Assembly: GCF_002995785.1 (NCBI RefSeq)
Contig: NZ_PVXO01000041.1
Location: forward strand, 1 to 44,243
Length of the DNA: 44,243 nucleotides
Reading direction: 5' to 3'
Source of the DNA: Clostridium liquoris
GTDB taxonomy: Bacteria > Bacillota > Clostridia > Clostridiales > Clostridiaceae
Each line of letters starts with the position of its first letter. Position 1 is the stretch's first letter. Positions 18,792 through 27,207 of this stretch are shown here, piece by piece. The position numbers and the translations under genes were made by a program. The notes beneath the pieces were generated by a model, which saw only the letters and a list, made by a program, of their open reading frames with translations, did not search any database and was not told the origin of the DNA.

Positions 18792-18821
18792 TTTGACTTT
18801 CTTTGACCATTGATTTATTAT
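18792..18821 (+). promoter_or_regulatory. CtsR operator overlapping the hsp20 promoter
   Basis: TTTGACT-TTC-TTTGACC at 18792-18808 is, on the other strand, GGTCAAA-GAA-AGTCAAA. That is an exact match to the CtsR heptad repeat (A/GGTCAAA NAN A/GGTCAAA). It overlaps the -35 hexamer TTGACT (18793-18798), which is 17 bp from TATTAT (18816-18821). Repressor binding here would block RNA polymerase. No ctsR gene lies in the window, and no CIRCE element was seen. Confidence 0.82.
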
Positions 18822-18859
18822 ATAAGTATAAATTAAATAAGAGTTAGGAGGAGTTAAAA

Positions 18860-19300
18860 ATGTTTGAGATGATACCTTTTAGTAGAAATAATTTAAATAG
18901 AAAAGAGGATTTCTTTTCACCATTTTGGAATAATTTCTTCGATGATGATTTCTTTCCAACAATGCACAACTTACAGGGAAACATTAGGGTGGATTTAAAA
19001 GAAACAGATGAAAACTATGTAGTAGAAGCAGACCTTCCCGGAATTAAAAAAGACGATATAAATATAGAGTTTAATAACAATTATCTAGTAATCAGTGCAA
19101 AGCGTGATGATTCCGCAGAGGATAAAAATGAAAATTATGTTACACGAGAAAGACACTATGGAGAGTTTAAGAGAAGTTTCTATACAGATAATGTAGATGA
19201 AAGCAAAATAGATGCTTCATTTAACGATGGTGTTTTAAAGATTATTCTTCCAAAATTAAATAAAGGCAAGGATGAAAAGAAAAAAATTGATATCCATTAG
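18860..19300 (+). CDS. hsp20: Small heat shock protein, Hsp20 family
   Basis: ATP-independent holdase chaperone of 146 residues that forms oligomers and keeps unfolding proteins soluble. The alpha-crystallin domain runs from about residue 40 to 140: RVDLKETDENYVVEADLPGI, the G-x-L-like core VISAKRD, and DGVLKIILPK near the end, with a short Lys-rich tail. A strong AGGAGG site precedes ATG 18860. Heat regulation by CtsR is indicated by the operator upstream. Confidence 0.94.
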   Translation: MFEMIPFSRNNLNRKEDFFSPFWNNFFDDDFFPTMHNLQGNIRVDLKETDENYVVEADLPGIKKDDINIEFNNNYLVISAKRDDSAEDKNENYVTRERHYGEFKRSFYTDNVDESKIDASFNDGVLKIILPKLNKGKDEKKKIDIH

Positions 19301-19320
19301 AAATGTAACTAAAGCATATT

Positions 19321-19383
19321 AAATTGAATGGGGCTGTGGTACTAAGGAATTGTAGTATTATTCTTAATGCCACAGCTCAATTT
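19321..19383 (+). repeat. Hairpin repeat, copy 1 (terminator of hsp20)
   Basis: AAATTG...GGCTGTGG pairs with CCACAGC...CAATTT. The arms and part of the loop (AAGGAATT, TTGTAGTATT, ATTCTTAATGCCACAGC) recur in copy 2 at 43903-43990, so this is a shared sequence element and not merely a similar shape. It probably terminates hsp20. Confidence 0.75.
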
Positions 19384-19417
19384 ATGAATTAATTACGATT
19401 ATAAGTATTATCTTAAG

Positions 19418-19610
19418 CTAGTCATCGCTTGTACAACCACTTATACAGTGAATATGACCCTTTGCAGGTTTTACTGTAGTCTCAAAGTAGTGATAATGAC
19501 GTCCATTTGGAAGCATGATTGCTGGACCTGTTTTTGTTATATAACAATGCTCATGACCATATAACTTTGGTTAAAACGTGATTACCGTGGTAGGTGAAAT
19601 CTTTCTTCAT
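19418..19610 (-). pseudogene. Frameshifted YmaF-family gene remnant
   Basis: Reading the minus strand from ATG at 19610 gives MKKDFTYHGNHVLTKVIW and then a stop. Shifting frame gives GHEHCYITKTGPAIMLPNGR then HYHYFETTVKPAKGHIHCIS, ending at 19418. The repeated G-H-x-H pattern and TGPAI...P are characteristic of the YmaF family (His-rich repeats, role unknown). The whole is much shorter than usual YmaF proteins, is frameshifted near 19550 and has no ribosome binding site, so it is a remnant. Confidence 0.6.
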
Positions 19611-19669
19611 ATTTTACATTACATAAAAACCTACACCATGGGCATCATAAACTTAAAGGAGAGATGGCT

Positions 19670-19810
19670 ATGAGTAATAAACTGACTGTAACTAAGAAGA
19701 AAATGGCTGCTTTGGGTTTAGAGAAAACTAAAAATGGAGATTACGATTATATAGATCCTAAAGAAAGGAATAGATCAAAATATAACCCTGTTAGAAAAGA
19801 TCAAAAATAA
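19670..19810 (+). CDS. Small basic protein of unknown function, 46 residues
   Basis: AAAGGAGAG lies 8 bp before ATG 19670 and opens MSNKLTVTKKKMAALGLEKT, ending VRKDQK. It is hydrophilic and lysine-rich, without cysteine, signal peptide or membrane segment. An ATG two codons earlier (19664) is too close to the ribosome binding site. I do not recognise the family. Its size and charge resemble small spore-core or nucleic-acid-binding proteins, and it recalls the tiny proteins at 43.6-43.9 kb, but no function can be assigned. Confidence 0.6.
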   Translation: MSNKLTVTKKKMAALGLEKTKNGDYDYIDPKERNRSKYNPVRKDQK

Positions 19811-19878
19811 TAAATACATGAGTAGGATAACATAATAATTATAGTTGCATATTTTATGAAGAATGAGGCAAGAAATCT

Positions 19879-20616
19879 ATGAAAGTTTTTAAAAGAATTT
19901 TAATTTTTATTCTAATAACACTAATTATAAAACCGTGTGAATGTAAAGCCATGCGTGATGACAAGATAACTGTACTTATGTACCACTCTGTAGGGTATGA
20001 AAAAAATAATGGCTTAAGAATGTCTGAAGAACAATTTAGGAAACAAATGAAATACATAAAAGACAATGGATATACTGCATTAACCCTGGATGAACTATAT
20101 AGTTATTTTATAGAAAATAAGCCTATACCCAAAAAATCTTTGGTTATAACTTTTGATGATGGATACCTGGATAATTATAAGTATGCATATCCCATACTAA
20201 AAGAATTTAATCTTAAAGCAACAATATTTGTTATTGCAGATAATATAGATAAAGATAATAGATCTATGAATTCAGGACAGCTTAAAGAACTACAAAGCAA
20301 CGGAATAGATATACAAAGTCATACTTTAAAACATGAAGAGCTGAATAAACTTTCTTATGAATTACAACTGAAAACCTTAAAAGAATCAAAGCAGGTTATG
20401 GAGAATATATTAGATAAAAAAGTAAATTATATAGCATATCCTTATGGCAAATATAACGAGGATACAATAAGGGCGGCAAAAGATGCAGGATATATTATGG
20501 GGTTTGTAACGGGAGGAAGAGTTGCCAAAAAAGATGATGGAATATATACTGTGCATAGGATAGGGGTAGTTGCTGGAGATGGAATGGATGTGTTTATGGG
20601 AAGATTACATCAGTAA
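19879..20616 (+). CDS. Polysaccharide deacetylase (NodB/CE4 family), exported
   Basis: Secreted or membrane-anchored enzyme of 245 residues, probably removing acetyl groups from peptidoglycan or another cell-wall glycan. An N-terminal hydrophobic signal segment (about 5-20) precedes the NodB domain. The motifs are VLMYHSVG, TFDDGYLDN with the catalytic/metal Asp pair, and SHTLKHEEL with the two metal-binding His. The end shows AYPYGKYNEDTIRAAKDAGY. All active-site residues appear intact. The ribosome binding site (GAGGCAAG) is weak. The closest relatives by motif order are PdaB/YxkH-like deacetylases, so the exact substrate is uncertain. Confidence 0.88.
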   Translation: MKVFKRILIFILITLIIKPCECKAMRDDKITVLMYHSVGYEKNNGLRMSEEQFRKQMKYIKDNGYTALTLDELYSYFIENKPIPKKSLVITFDDGYLDNYKYAYPILKEFNLKATIFVIADNIDKDNRSMNSGQLKELQSNGIDIQSHTLKHEELNKLSYELQLKTLKESKQVMENILDKKVNYIAYPYGKYNEDTIRAAKDAGYIMGFVTGGRVAKKDDGIYTVHRIGVVAGDGMDVFMGRLHQ

Positions 20617-20645
20617 TTGATAGAATGCAATCTCCCCTTTATAAC

Positions 20646-20861
20646 TTATTTACTTTCATTGTTTTCAAATCTGCAGTGTCCTGTAATAGGTGCTCCCTTA
20701 GAATATTTAACTAGTGCGTCTTCTTCTCTAATAGGTTGCCCTAAATTATGTATAATATATGGCGCACCTTTCCTAGCACCTATGAAAATATCGGTGTAAT
20801 CATCTATACCATTTTTATTGTGATCATTTTGACTTTTTGTAGTTTTAATACCGAATTTCAT
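20646..20861 (-). pseudogene. DUF1287 gene remnant with in-frame internal deletion
   Basis: The 71-residue frame starts MKFGIKTTKSQNDHNKNG then IDDYTDIFIGARK, which matches the N-terminal part of DUF1287 proteins. It continues directly into GAPYIIHNLGQPIREEDAL and ITGHCRF, which match the very end of that family. The ~100 residues that normally lie between (including the CTD cysteine and the conserved His region) are missing, and so is the signal peptide. GGTGC occurs on both sides of the apparent join, hinting at a short-repeat deletion. No ribosome binding site was seen. It is convergent with the deacetylase gene. Confidence 0.7.
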
Positions 20862-20967
20862 AATTAATTTGATATTTTAATAAACATGGGAAAAGTCTAA
20901 TGATTAAGGTGTATAATAATCATAATATTTACGAAAAATGATGCAATAGAAAATGGAGGAATGGACT

Positions 20968-22413
20968 ATGAAATTTAAGAAGCTAGTATCTATTGTAAGC
21001 ATAATCATGCTTGCAATTGGAACTTTAACAGGTTGTGGAACTAGTAAACCTAAAACAAGTGAAAATAATATTTCAACAAAAACCGATATAGTTGTAATTG
21101 GCGCAGGAGGAGCAGGACTATCTGCAGCAGTAGAAGCTAAAAATGCAGGGGCAAATGTTATAGTTCTTGAAAAAATGCCAATGGTAGGGGGAAATACTCT
21201 GAGGGCAACTGGAGGAATAAATGCAGCAGGGACTAAATTTCAAAAAGAAAAAAATATAAAAGACAGTGTTGACAAATTTTATGAAGATACAATGAAGGGT
21301 GGATATTATAAAAATGATCCTGAATTAGTTAAAGTATTGACCTCTGAAGCAGCAGGAGCAGTAGAATGGTTATCAAATTTAGGTGCAGATTTAACGGATG
21401 TGGGAAGACTTGCTGGAGCAAGTAATGATAGAGCTCATAGACCTGCTGGTGGTGGAGAGGTGGGTTCAGAAATAGTAAAGACTTTGAAAAAAACAGCAGA
21501 AGATAAAAAAATTGACATAAGGCTTAATAACAAAGCATTAGAAATACTAACAGATGACAAAGAAAACATAAAAGGGGTAAAAGCATCAAATGAAGAGGGG
21601 AAAGAATATACCATAGATGCAAAATCGGTTATTATTACTACTGGTGGTTTTGCAGCTAATGAAGAAAAAGTTGTTAAATATAATCCTAGTTTAAAGGGCT
21701 TTGGTACAACAAACCAGCCAGGAGCCACTGGAGATGGAATTGATATGGCAGAAAAATTAGGAGCAGATCTTATACAAATGGATCAAATACAAACTCATCC
21801 AACGGTGGATACTAAAACAGGTATGATGATTACTGAGGCAGTAAGGGGAAATGGAGCTATACTTGTAAACCATGATGGAAAGCGTTTTATAAATGAGTTG
21901 GCTACAAGAGATGTAGTATCCAAAGCAACACTTGATGAAAAAGGGAAAACCGCATATCTTTTATTTGATGATAATGTTAGAAAAAGCTTAAAAGATATAG
22001 AAAGCTATATAAATATGGATATAGTGGTACAGGGAGATTCTGTAGAAGACTTGGCTAAAAAGATTAATATAAAGCCGGACATATTGAAGAAAACAGTTAA
22101 TGATTACAATGAATTTGTAAAAAATAAAAAGGATGCTGAATTTAATAGAGAGGATATGCCACGTTCCTTTGGAAATAGCAAATACTATGCCATTGAAGTT
22201 GCACCAGCTGTTCATTATACTATGGGTGGTATAAAAATTAATAAAAATGCTGAAGTAATAGATAAATCAGGTAAGGTTATAAATGGACTTTATGCTGCCG
22301 GAGAAGTTACCGGAGGCGTTCAAGGTGGAAATAGACTTGGAGGAAACTCTTTAGCAGATATAATTGTTTTTGGTAGAATAGCAGGGAAAAATGCAGCAAA
22401 TTTTGTGAAATAG
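20968..22413 (+). CDS. Exported FAD-binding fumarate-reductase-type lipoprotein
   Basis: Flavoprotein of 481 residues in the flavocytochrome c/fumarate (urocanate) reductase family, predicted to be lipid-anchored outside the cell (signal ending LTGC). The FAD site is GAGGAGLSAAVEAKNAGA then VIVLEKMPMVGGNT. Active-site counterparts can be seen as IQTHPT, NELATRD (the acid/base Arg), VHYTMGG and NRLGGNSL. The substrate is not readable from this. The FMN-binding domain usually fused in this family is absent here but is encoded by the next gene. ATG 20968 is used, because the in-frame ATG at 20953 lies in the GGAGGA site. Confidence 0.87.
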   Translation: MKFKKLVSIVSIIMLAIGTLTGCGTSKPKTSENNISTKTDIVVIGAGGAGLSAAVEAKNAGANVIVLEKMPMVGGNTLRATGGINAAGTKFQKEKNIKDSVDKFYEDTMKGGYYKNDPELVKVLTSEAAGAVEWLSNLGADLTDVGRLAGASNDRAHRPAGGGEVGSEIVKTLKKTAEDKKIDIRLNNKALEILTDDKENIKGVKASNEEGKEYTIDAKSVIITTGGFAANEEKVVKYNPSLKGFGTTNQPGATGDGIDMAEKLGADLIQMDQIQTHPTVDTKTGMMITEAVRGNGAILVNHDGKRFINELATRDVVSKATLDEKGKTAYLLFDDNVRKSLKDIESYINMDIVVQGDSVEDLAKKINIKPDILKKTVNDYNEFVKNKKDAEFNREDMPRSFGNSKYYAIEVAPAVHYTMGGIKINKNAEVIDKSGKVINGLYAAGEVTGGVQGGNRLGGNSLADIIVFGRIAGKNAANFVK

Positions 22414-22435
22414 ATTTTAACTAATGGGGGAATAT

Positions 22436-22786
22436 ATGATGAAAAAAATAATTATAGCAATGATAATTGTTTTAACTCTGGGAACAGCTCTCATAGGGTG
22501 TGGATCTGAAGGAGCATATAAGGATGGAGAATACAAGGCAAAAGAAAAATCACGCAGCGGGGAATTGTACATAACTGTAGAAGTTTCAAAAGGAAAAATA
22601 AAAAACATAAAGGTTGATTCAGAAGAAAAAGATAATGGAATTTTAGAGGGAGTAAAAAGTGCATTAATTCCCAAAATAATAAAGAAACAATCTACAGAAG
22701 GAGTAGATGCAGTTTCAGGAGCTACAATATCAAGTAATGCAATATTAAAAGGTGTAGATGATGCTTTAGCTAGGGCTAAGGAATAA
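22436..22786 (+). CDS. FMN-binding domain lipoprotein (flavinylated electron carrier)
   Basis: Lipoprotein of 116 residues: signal peptide ending LIGC, then one FMN-binding domain (PF04205 type). The motif VSGATISS is the site where ApbE-type flavin transferases attach FMN covalently to Thr. It should pass electrons outside the membrane to the flavin reductase encoded 22 bp upstream, giving a two-subunit version of the single-chain FMN_bind/FAD reductases. Two ATGs in tandem (22436, 22439) follow GGGGGA; the ATG at 22424 overlaps that site. No apbE gene is in the window. Confidence 0.87.
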   Translation: MMKKIIIAMIIVLTLGTALIGCGSEGAYKDGEYKAKEKSRSGELYITVEVSKGKIKNIKVDSEEKDNGILEGVKSALIPKIIKKQSTEGVDAVSGATISSNAILKGVDDALARAKE

Positions 22787-22802
22787 GGAGTACTCTTTTT
22801 AG

Positions 22803-22856
22803 ATCATAGAGTAGGATTTTTGCGAAAAAACCCTGCTCTATGATGTTATTATTTTT
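22803..22856 (+). terminator. Terminator after the flavin reductase pair
   Basis: ATCATAGAGTAGG pairs with CCTGCTCTATGAT, with complementary T and A runs in the inner stem and a T-rich tail after it. It may also serve the convergent methyltransferase gene. Confidence 0.85.
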
Positions 22857-22937
22857 AAATTTTGATTTATGGGCTGTTTATATGCTATAGTGGATAATAC
22901 ATTTGTTATGTTCAATTGCTTCTTTATCAAATAGAGG

Positions 22938-23651
22938 TTATTTTTTCTTCATCAGAACTATCCAAAGGAATGATTTGCCAAATACGCTTTCGTCAGAGGA
23001 CTCTTTCATTTCTCTAAATTCAATTATTTCAAAATATGGTTCTAAAATTGTTTTTAATTTATATTTAGAAAATCCAAGTCCACCATGCATTGAACAATCT
23101 CTATATACATCATAATCAGATATGTTTGCACCACCTTTTAAATTGAAACACGCCATTGCAAAATATCCATCTTGTTTTAAATACTTTAGAATAGTATTTA
23201 AATATTGATTTCTTTTATGTGGTTTTATGTGATGAAAACATCCAGCATCATAGATAAAATCAAAACTCTCTGGTTCATCTTTAAAATCAAATACTGATTG
23301 ACATAAGAAACTTATTTCCAGAGATTTTTCATTTGCCATTTGTTTTGCCCACTCAATAGAAGTTTTAGAAAAATCTACCCCATAAACCTTAAATCCTTTT
23401 TGTGCAAGATACAAAGAGTTTCTGCCGTTTCCGCAGCCAATATCAAGCGCCTTTCCTTGCTTTAATAACCCTCTATTAAAGTATGAAATAAGGTTTTCAT
23501 CAGGACTATTCTTAAAAAATGGAATTGGTTTTTCCTTGGTAGCATAAAAATTACTCCACCATTCATTATCTCGTCTTTCTAATAGATTATCTAACATAAT
23601 AGGAATATCATTTTCTGTCCTGATAATCTCTGAATTAATCCTATCTAACAT
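22938..23651 (-). CDS. Class I SAM-dependent methyltransferase
   Basis: Protein of 237 residues with a Rossmann-type methyltransferase core. Motif I is LDIGCGNGRNSLYLA, the acidic residue after strand 2 is in VYGVDFSKTSIEWA, and motif IV is FIYDAGCFHHIKPHKR. The substrate is not known; the overall look is like tellurite-resistance/thiopurine-type small methyltransferases. ATG at 23651 follows a GGGGGA site on the minus strand. It is probably transcribed alone, since the next upstream gene on this strand ends 220 bp away across an IS scar. Confidence 0.86.
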   Translation of the reverse strand: MLDRINSEIIRTENDIPIMLDNLLERRDNEWWSNFYATKEKPIPFFKNSPDENLISYFNRGLLKQGKALDIGCGNGRNSLYLAQKGFKVYGVDFSKTSIEWAKQMANEKSLEISFLCQSVFDFKDEPESFDFIYDAGCFHHIKPHKRNQYLNTILKYLKQDGYFAMACFNLKGGANISDYDVYRDCSMHGGLGFSKYKLKTILEPYFEIIEFREMKESSDESVFGKSFLWIVLMKKK

Positions 23652-23752
23652 TACTAATCCCCCTATACATTAAATATATTAACTTATATAATTATAAAAT
23701 AAGGTGGAAAAGTTTTCAAATTTTCATAATTCGTCAATGGATGTAAATGAAT

Positions 23753-23798
23753 TGCACCTCCAAATGGTAGACAAAATTGACTAACATTTAGAGGTGCA
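23753..23798. mobile_element. Collapsed IS3-like element: two inverted ends with nothing between
   Basis: TGCACCTCCAAATGGTAGAC (from 23753) faces AACATTTAGAGGTGCA (to 23798), whose complement reads TGCACCTCTAAATGTTAGTC. The first 22 positions of the two arms differ at only three. The arms meet almost directly and leave no room for a transposase. Ends of this form resemble those of IS3/IS150-type elements, so this looks like the scar of an IS that lost its interior. A simple hairpin is the alternative. Confidence 0.5.
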
Positions 23799-23868
23799 TT
23801 GAGAATAGGGGTACGTTTATAATGAGAAACTTTAAAAAAAGTTTTTCACGCTATATTAGATAAAAACA

Positions 23869-25245
23869 TTAAAATTTGATAATATTTAAAGAACTTAAAA
23901 ATACTATTGTTAATAATATTGGAGTTACATACATCAATATATATCGATAAGCTGTAATAACACTCCTATTTTTAAGTTGTTCATTATTACTTAGTTCGTT
24001 AACTACAGAATTTTTCTTCACAAAGTAGCCTACAAATATGGCAATTAGAAGTCCTCCTACAGGTAACAATATATTTGATGATATAAAATCAAAAGTATCA
24101 AAGAAACTTCTACCAAAGAATACGGATACATTACCCAAAATACTTGCTTTGTCAGCAGATAATGTAGCTAAGGAACCTATTAATAATATTATAATTGCAT
24201 TTAATATTACTGCTGTACTTCTCTTAAGACCTTTTTCTTCGGTGAAATAAGCAATTAACATCTCTACAATAGATATCATTGCTGTAGTAGCTGCAATTGC
24301 AGTTAAGCAGAAGAAAGCTACTAAAAGAATATTTCCAAAAGGTAATTTTGAAAATACCAATGGTATGGTCATAAACAATAAACCGGGACCTTGGTCAGGC
24401 TTCATACCAAATGAGAATACTGTAGGGAATATAGCAATACCTGCAAGTAAAGATACTATAGTATCAGCAACGGCTACTTTAGCTGATGTAGTAATTAAAT
24501 TAGTGTCCTCTGTGAAATAACTACCATAAGTAACCATGGTTCCCATACCTAAGGAAAGTTTGAAAAAGGCTAGTCCCATTGCAGATAATATTACACCAGG
24601 GGTAATTTTTGAAAAATCAACCTTAAATAAAAACTTTAATCCTTCAGAAGCTCCAGGAAGAGTTAATGCTCTAATACCACATATAATTATTAGTACAAAT
24701 AATAATGGAATAAGAGTTTTAGTAACTCTTTCTATACCTTTTTCTACACCTTTAATAAGAATTAATGATACTACTGTCATTGCAATGAATTGCCATACTA
24801 ATGGAGGAAATGGTCCAACTACTGTTTTACCAAATAGTGCACCTGCAGAATCTGCAGTTATATTTACAAAGTCTCCTTTTATGGCCTTAAATACATAGGA
24901 GTAAACCCAGCCGGAAACACAAGAGTAAAAGAACATAATAAAATATCCAGCAAGAATACCGAAAATACCTATGCTTTTCCAAACAGGATTAGGGGATAAT
25001 TGTCTTAAGGCTCCCATAACATTTTTATGAGTTTTTCTACCAATATAAAATTCACTTACCATAACAGGAATTCCAACAAATACTATACAGATAATATAAA
25101 CTAATAAAAATGCTCCCCCACCATTTTCGCCTACAACATAAGGAAACTTCCAAATGTTTCCCAATCCTACCGCGGAGCCCAGTGCAGCAAAGAAAATCGC
25201 AATTGTGCCAGAAAAACTTTCTCGATTAGATTTTTCATTTTCCAT
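23869..25245 (-). CDS. Sodium-dependent neurotransmitter-symporter family (SNF) transporter
   Basis: Sodium-coupled amino-acid-type transporter of the LeuT fold, 458 residues with about 11-12 membrane helices. The N-terminus has the diagnostic Na+-site sequence AALGSAVGLGNIWKFPYVVG with GENGGGAFLLVY after it, and SLGMGTMVTYGSYF lies mid-protein. Substrate is likely an amino acid such as tryptophan or tyrosine, as for TnaT-type relatives, but it cannot be read from the sequence. ATG 25245 is chosen; a TTG seven codons upstream is also open, and neither has a strong ribosome binding site. The IS605-type element ends just upstream. Confidence 0.9.
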   Translation of the reverse strand: MENEKSNRESFSGTIAIFFAALGSAVGLGNIWKFPYVVGENGGGAFLLVYIICIVFVGIPVMVSEFYIGRKTHKNVMGALRQLSPNPVWKSIGIFGILAGYFIMFFYSCVSGWVYSYVFKAIKGDFVNITADSAGALFGKTVVGPFPPLVWQFIAMTVVSLILIKGVEKGIERVTKTLIPLLFVLIIICGIRALTLPGASEGLKFLFKVDFSKITPGVILSAMGLAFFKLSLGMGTMVTYGSYFTEDTNLITTSAKVAVADTIVSLLAGIAIFPTVFSFGMKPDQGPGLLFMTIPLVFSKLPFGNILLVAFFCLTAIAATTAMISIVEMLIAYFTEEKGLKRSTAVILNAIIILLIGSLATLSADKASILGNVSVFFGRSFFDTFDFISSNILLPVGGLLIAIFVGYFVKKNSVVNELSNNEQLKNRSVITAYRYILMYVTPILLTIVFLSSLNIIKF

Positions 25246-25299
25246 TCTATAAGCAACCGTTACCAAAACTCTATAAAACTCTTTAAGAAGATTATATAA

Positions 25300-25441
25300 G
25301 TTTATAGTTTTGTTTTTTTCCTACTTCATAATGCCCGATTTTGCCAAAGCTACTTTCGCCTGTATAACACTCCATAGGCTTTGCTACCTTTTAAAGTAGT
25401 GAGTTGTAACGATTCCCCAATTTAGTTAATCTTTTAAGTGA
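25300..25441 (-). ncRNA. Right end of IS605-type element 1, possible omega (guide) RNA
   Basis: The ~140 bases after the tnpB stop on the minus strand have no ORF but contain several short stems: GCAAAGC with GCTTTGGC (25378-25384 and 25343-25350), and CTAC..TTT with AAAGTAG (25384-25400). TnpB proteins are guided by an RNA made from the 3' end of tnpB and the element's right end, so this is where it would be. The exact boundary was not determined. Confidence 0.4.
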
Positions 25442-26570
25442 TTATACTAAACCATAGTTTGCAAGGTTGTAACTAGCATTTTTATCTCTATCGCAAATAA
25501 AACCACAACTACATTTATAAATTCTATCTGAAAGTTTTAAATCCTTCTTGATAGTACCACAATGGCTGCAAGTTTTACTTGAAGGATAAAATGCAGGCAC
25601 TTGAACAAATTTAATACCATTCTTTTCACATTTATATTTTATTTGATTAAGAAATATATTAAATCCTTGCTCTGCTATTGTCTTTGATAAGTGTTTATTC
25701 TTCATCATATTAGATACTTTTAAATCCTCCATAACTATCCTATATGGTTTGGCTTTCACCATTTTGAAAGTAGTTTGGTGTATATGATTAAATCTAATAT
25801 TTTTAAGTTTACTATGAAGTTTTTTAATCTTCTTTTCAAGTTTTGCAATGCTCTTAGTTTTTTGGTAACTCTCTCCTTTCTTATTCATAATATATTTTCT
25901 TGAACATTGTCTTTGAAGCCTTTTTAACTTTTTACTTAGTTTTTTAACTTTATTTGTTTTATTAATATTCTTAGTATCTAATTCATCTATATTTGTTATT
26001 GCTAATTGAGATATTCCTAAATCTATTCCTAAGCTAAAATCATTTAATTTAACAGTTTTAATATTAGCTTCAATACCTACTGAAAGTACCCATACTCTAC
26101 CATTAAAATATACTCTAGGATTTTCAAACTTTGTTATAGTAGTTAAATCAATGTCATAATCCGCCTTACATTTAATCTTACCTATCTTTTCAAGATTAAC
26201 AAAGTTATCTTGAAAATAAATTCTGTCATATCTGCTATAAAATCTAGGTTCTGATTTTTTTTTGCTTTTAAATTTAGGAAAGCCACTGCCATTAAAGAAA
26301 TTTTTATACGCTTTATCTAAATCTCTAATGCTCTCTTTGAGTGTTGCATTAGATACTTCATATAACCACTCATAACCTTTGGTATTCTTTAAAACAGTTA
26401 ATTCTTTACCCAAATCTGTAACCGATAGTTTTTTACTATTAAGTTCATAGCTATCTATTTGCCTGGCTAACGCCCAATTATAAACAAATCTCATACAGCC
26501 TATATGGCTTATACATTAAAATTATTTGCTCTTGTGTTGGATATAGCCTTATATTTAATGCTTTTATCAT
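25442..26570 (-). pseudogene. tnpB: IS605-family TnpB nuclease gene 1, frameshifted near the start
   Basis: A long frame from 26494 gives 350 residues starting MRFVYNWALARQ, which is internal to normal TnpB. The missing start, MIKALNIRLYPTQEQIILM, is encoded from ATG 26570 in another frame, and one extra base near 26512 separates the two. The rest is complete: RuvC-I Asp in LGIDLGIS, RuvC-II Glu in VMEDLKVSN, RuvC-III Asp in CDRDKNAS, and a zinc finger CSHCG...CSCG with a slightly compressed second half. TnpB is an RNA-guided DNA nuclease. No TnpA transposase is adjacent, so the element is non-autonomous. Confidence 0.82.
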
Positions 26571-26838
26571 GTTTTATCACCTCACTTTGCTATTTATTAT
26601 ATCAGTATGTTCAATAACTTATTTTATATAATATTTCGAGGTGATTCTACTAGATAATTTTGAAGTCTATTAAAAAATAGTAGGCTTTTATAAACTCTTA
26701 TATACTTTCTTTAACTGTTAACATGCCTCCCAATAATAGAAAAAGTAATTTATTAAGTAACAAATTATAGCATGAATTAGATGAGAAATCAATATATTTT
26801 GCAATAGTATATTTTAGAAATTTCATTTGTCAGTTAAT
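26571..26838. other. AT-rich non-coding stretch, left end of element 1
   Basis: No gene seen. It holds a small hairpin near 26668-26695 (AGTCTATT with AATAGTAGGCT) and must contain the left end of the TnpB element, though I could not fix the boundary. Confidence 0.45.
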
Positions 26839-27087
26839 TAGAAGGACGCAAATATTTTACCTAGAGATATATTAATGCCTATAATTACTTGCTCAGGAAA
26901 TGTGGGGATTATATGGATTCTGCTAGCTGTTTATTTGTTATTAGATAAACCTTATAGAATGGTAGGAGCCATAGTATTGATAGCACTTTCAAGGTTATAT
27001 TTGTATGTTCATTATCCAAGGGATGTTATAGCTGGAATAGTATTTGAATTATTATGTTCTAGACTAGTTATTTTTATGCTAAATTAA
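26839..27087 (+). pseudogene. PAP2 phosphatase gene remnant with internal deletion
   Basis: The frame opens after a TAG at 26836 and reads MPIITCSGNVGIIWILLA then VYLLLDKPYRMVG, the usual first membrane segment of clostridial PAP2 proteins. It jumps to SRLYLYVHYPRDVIAG, the last PAP2 signature. The middle with the KxxxxxxRP and PSGH catalytic motifs, about 80-100 residues, is missing in frame. The start ATG 26875 has no ribosome binding site and the natural N-terminus is degraded. It cannot be an active phosphatase. Confidence 0.72.
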
Positions 27088-27207
27088 GACTAAATTTGGT
27101 TGATGTATACTGTAATAGAGAGTAAAATGATATGGTAATGTTTGTTGTAAAATTGAAAAAAAGTTAGCCTTATGTAGAATGAAAGACTAATTTAGGAGGA
27201 ATAAAAA

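Noticed and set aside
18580-18860. CIRCE (HrcA) element before hsp20
   Set aside because: No TTAGCACTC-N9-GAGTGCTAA was seen; the control site matches CtsR instead.
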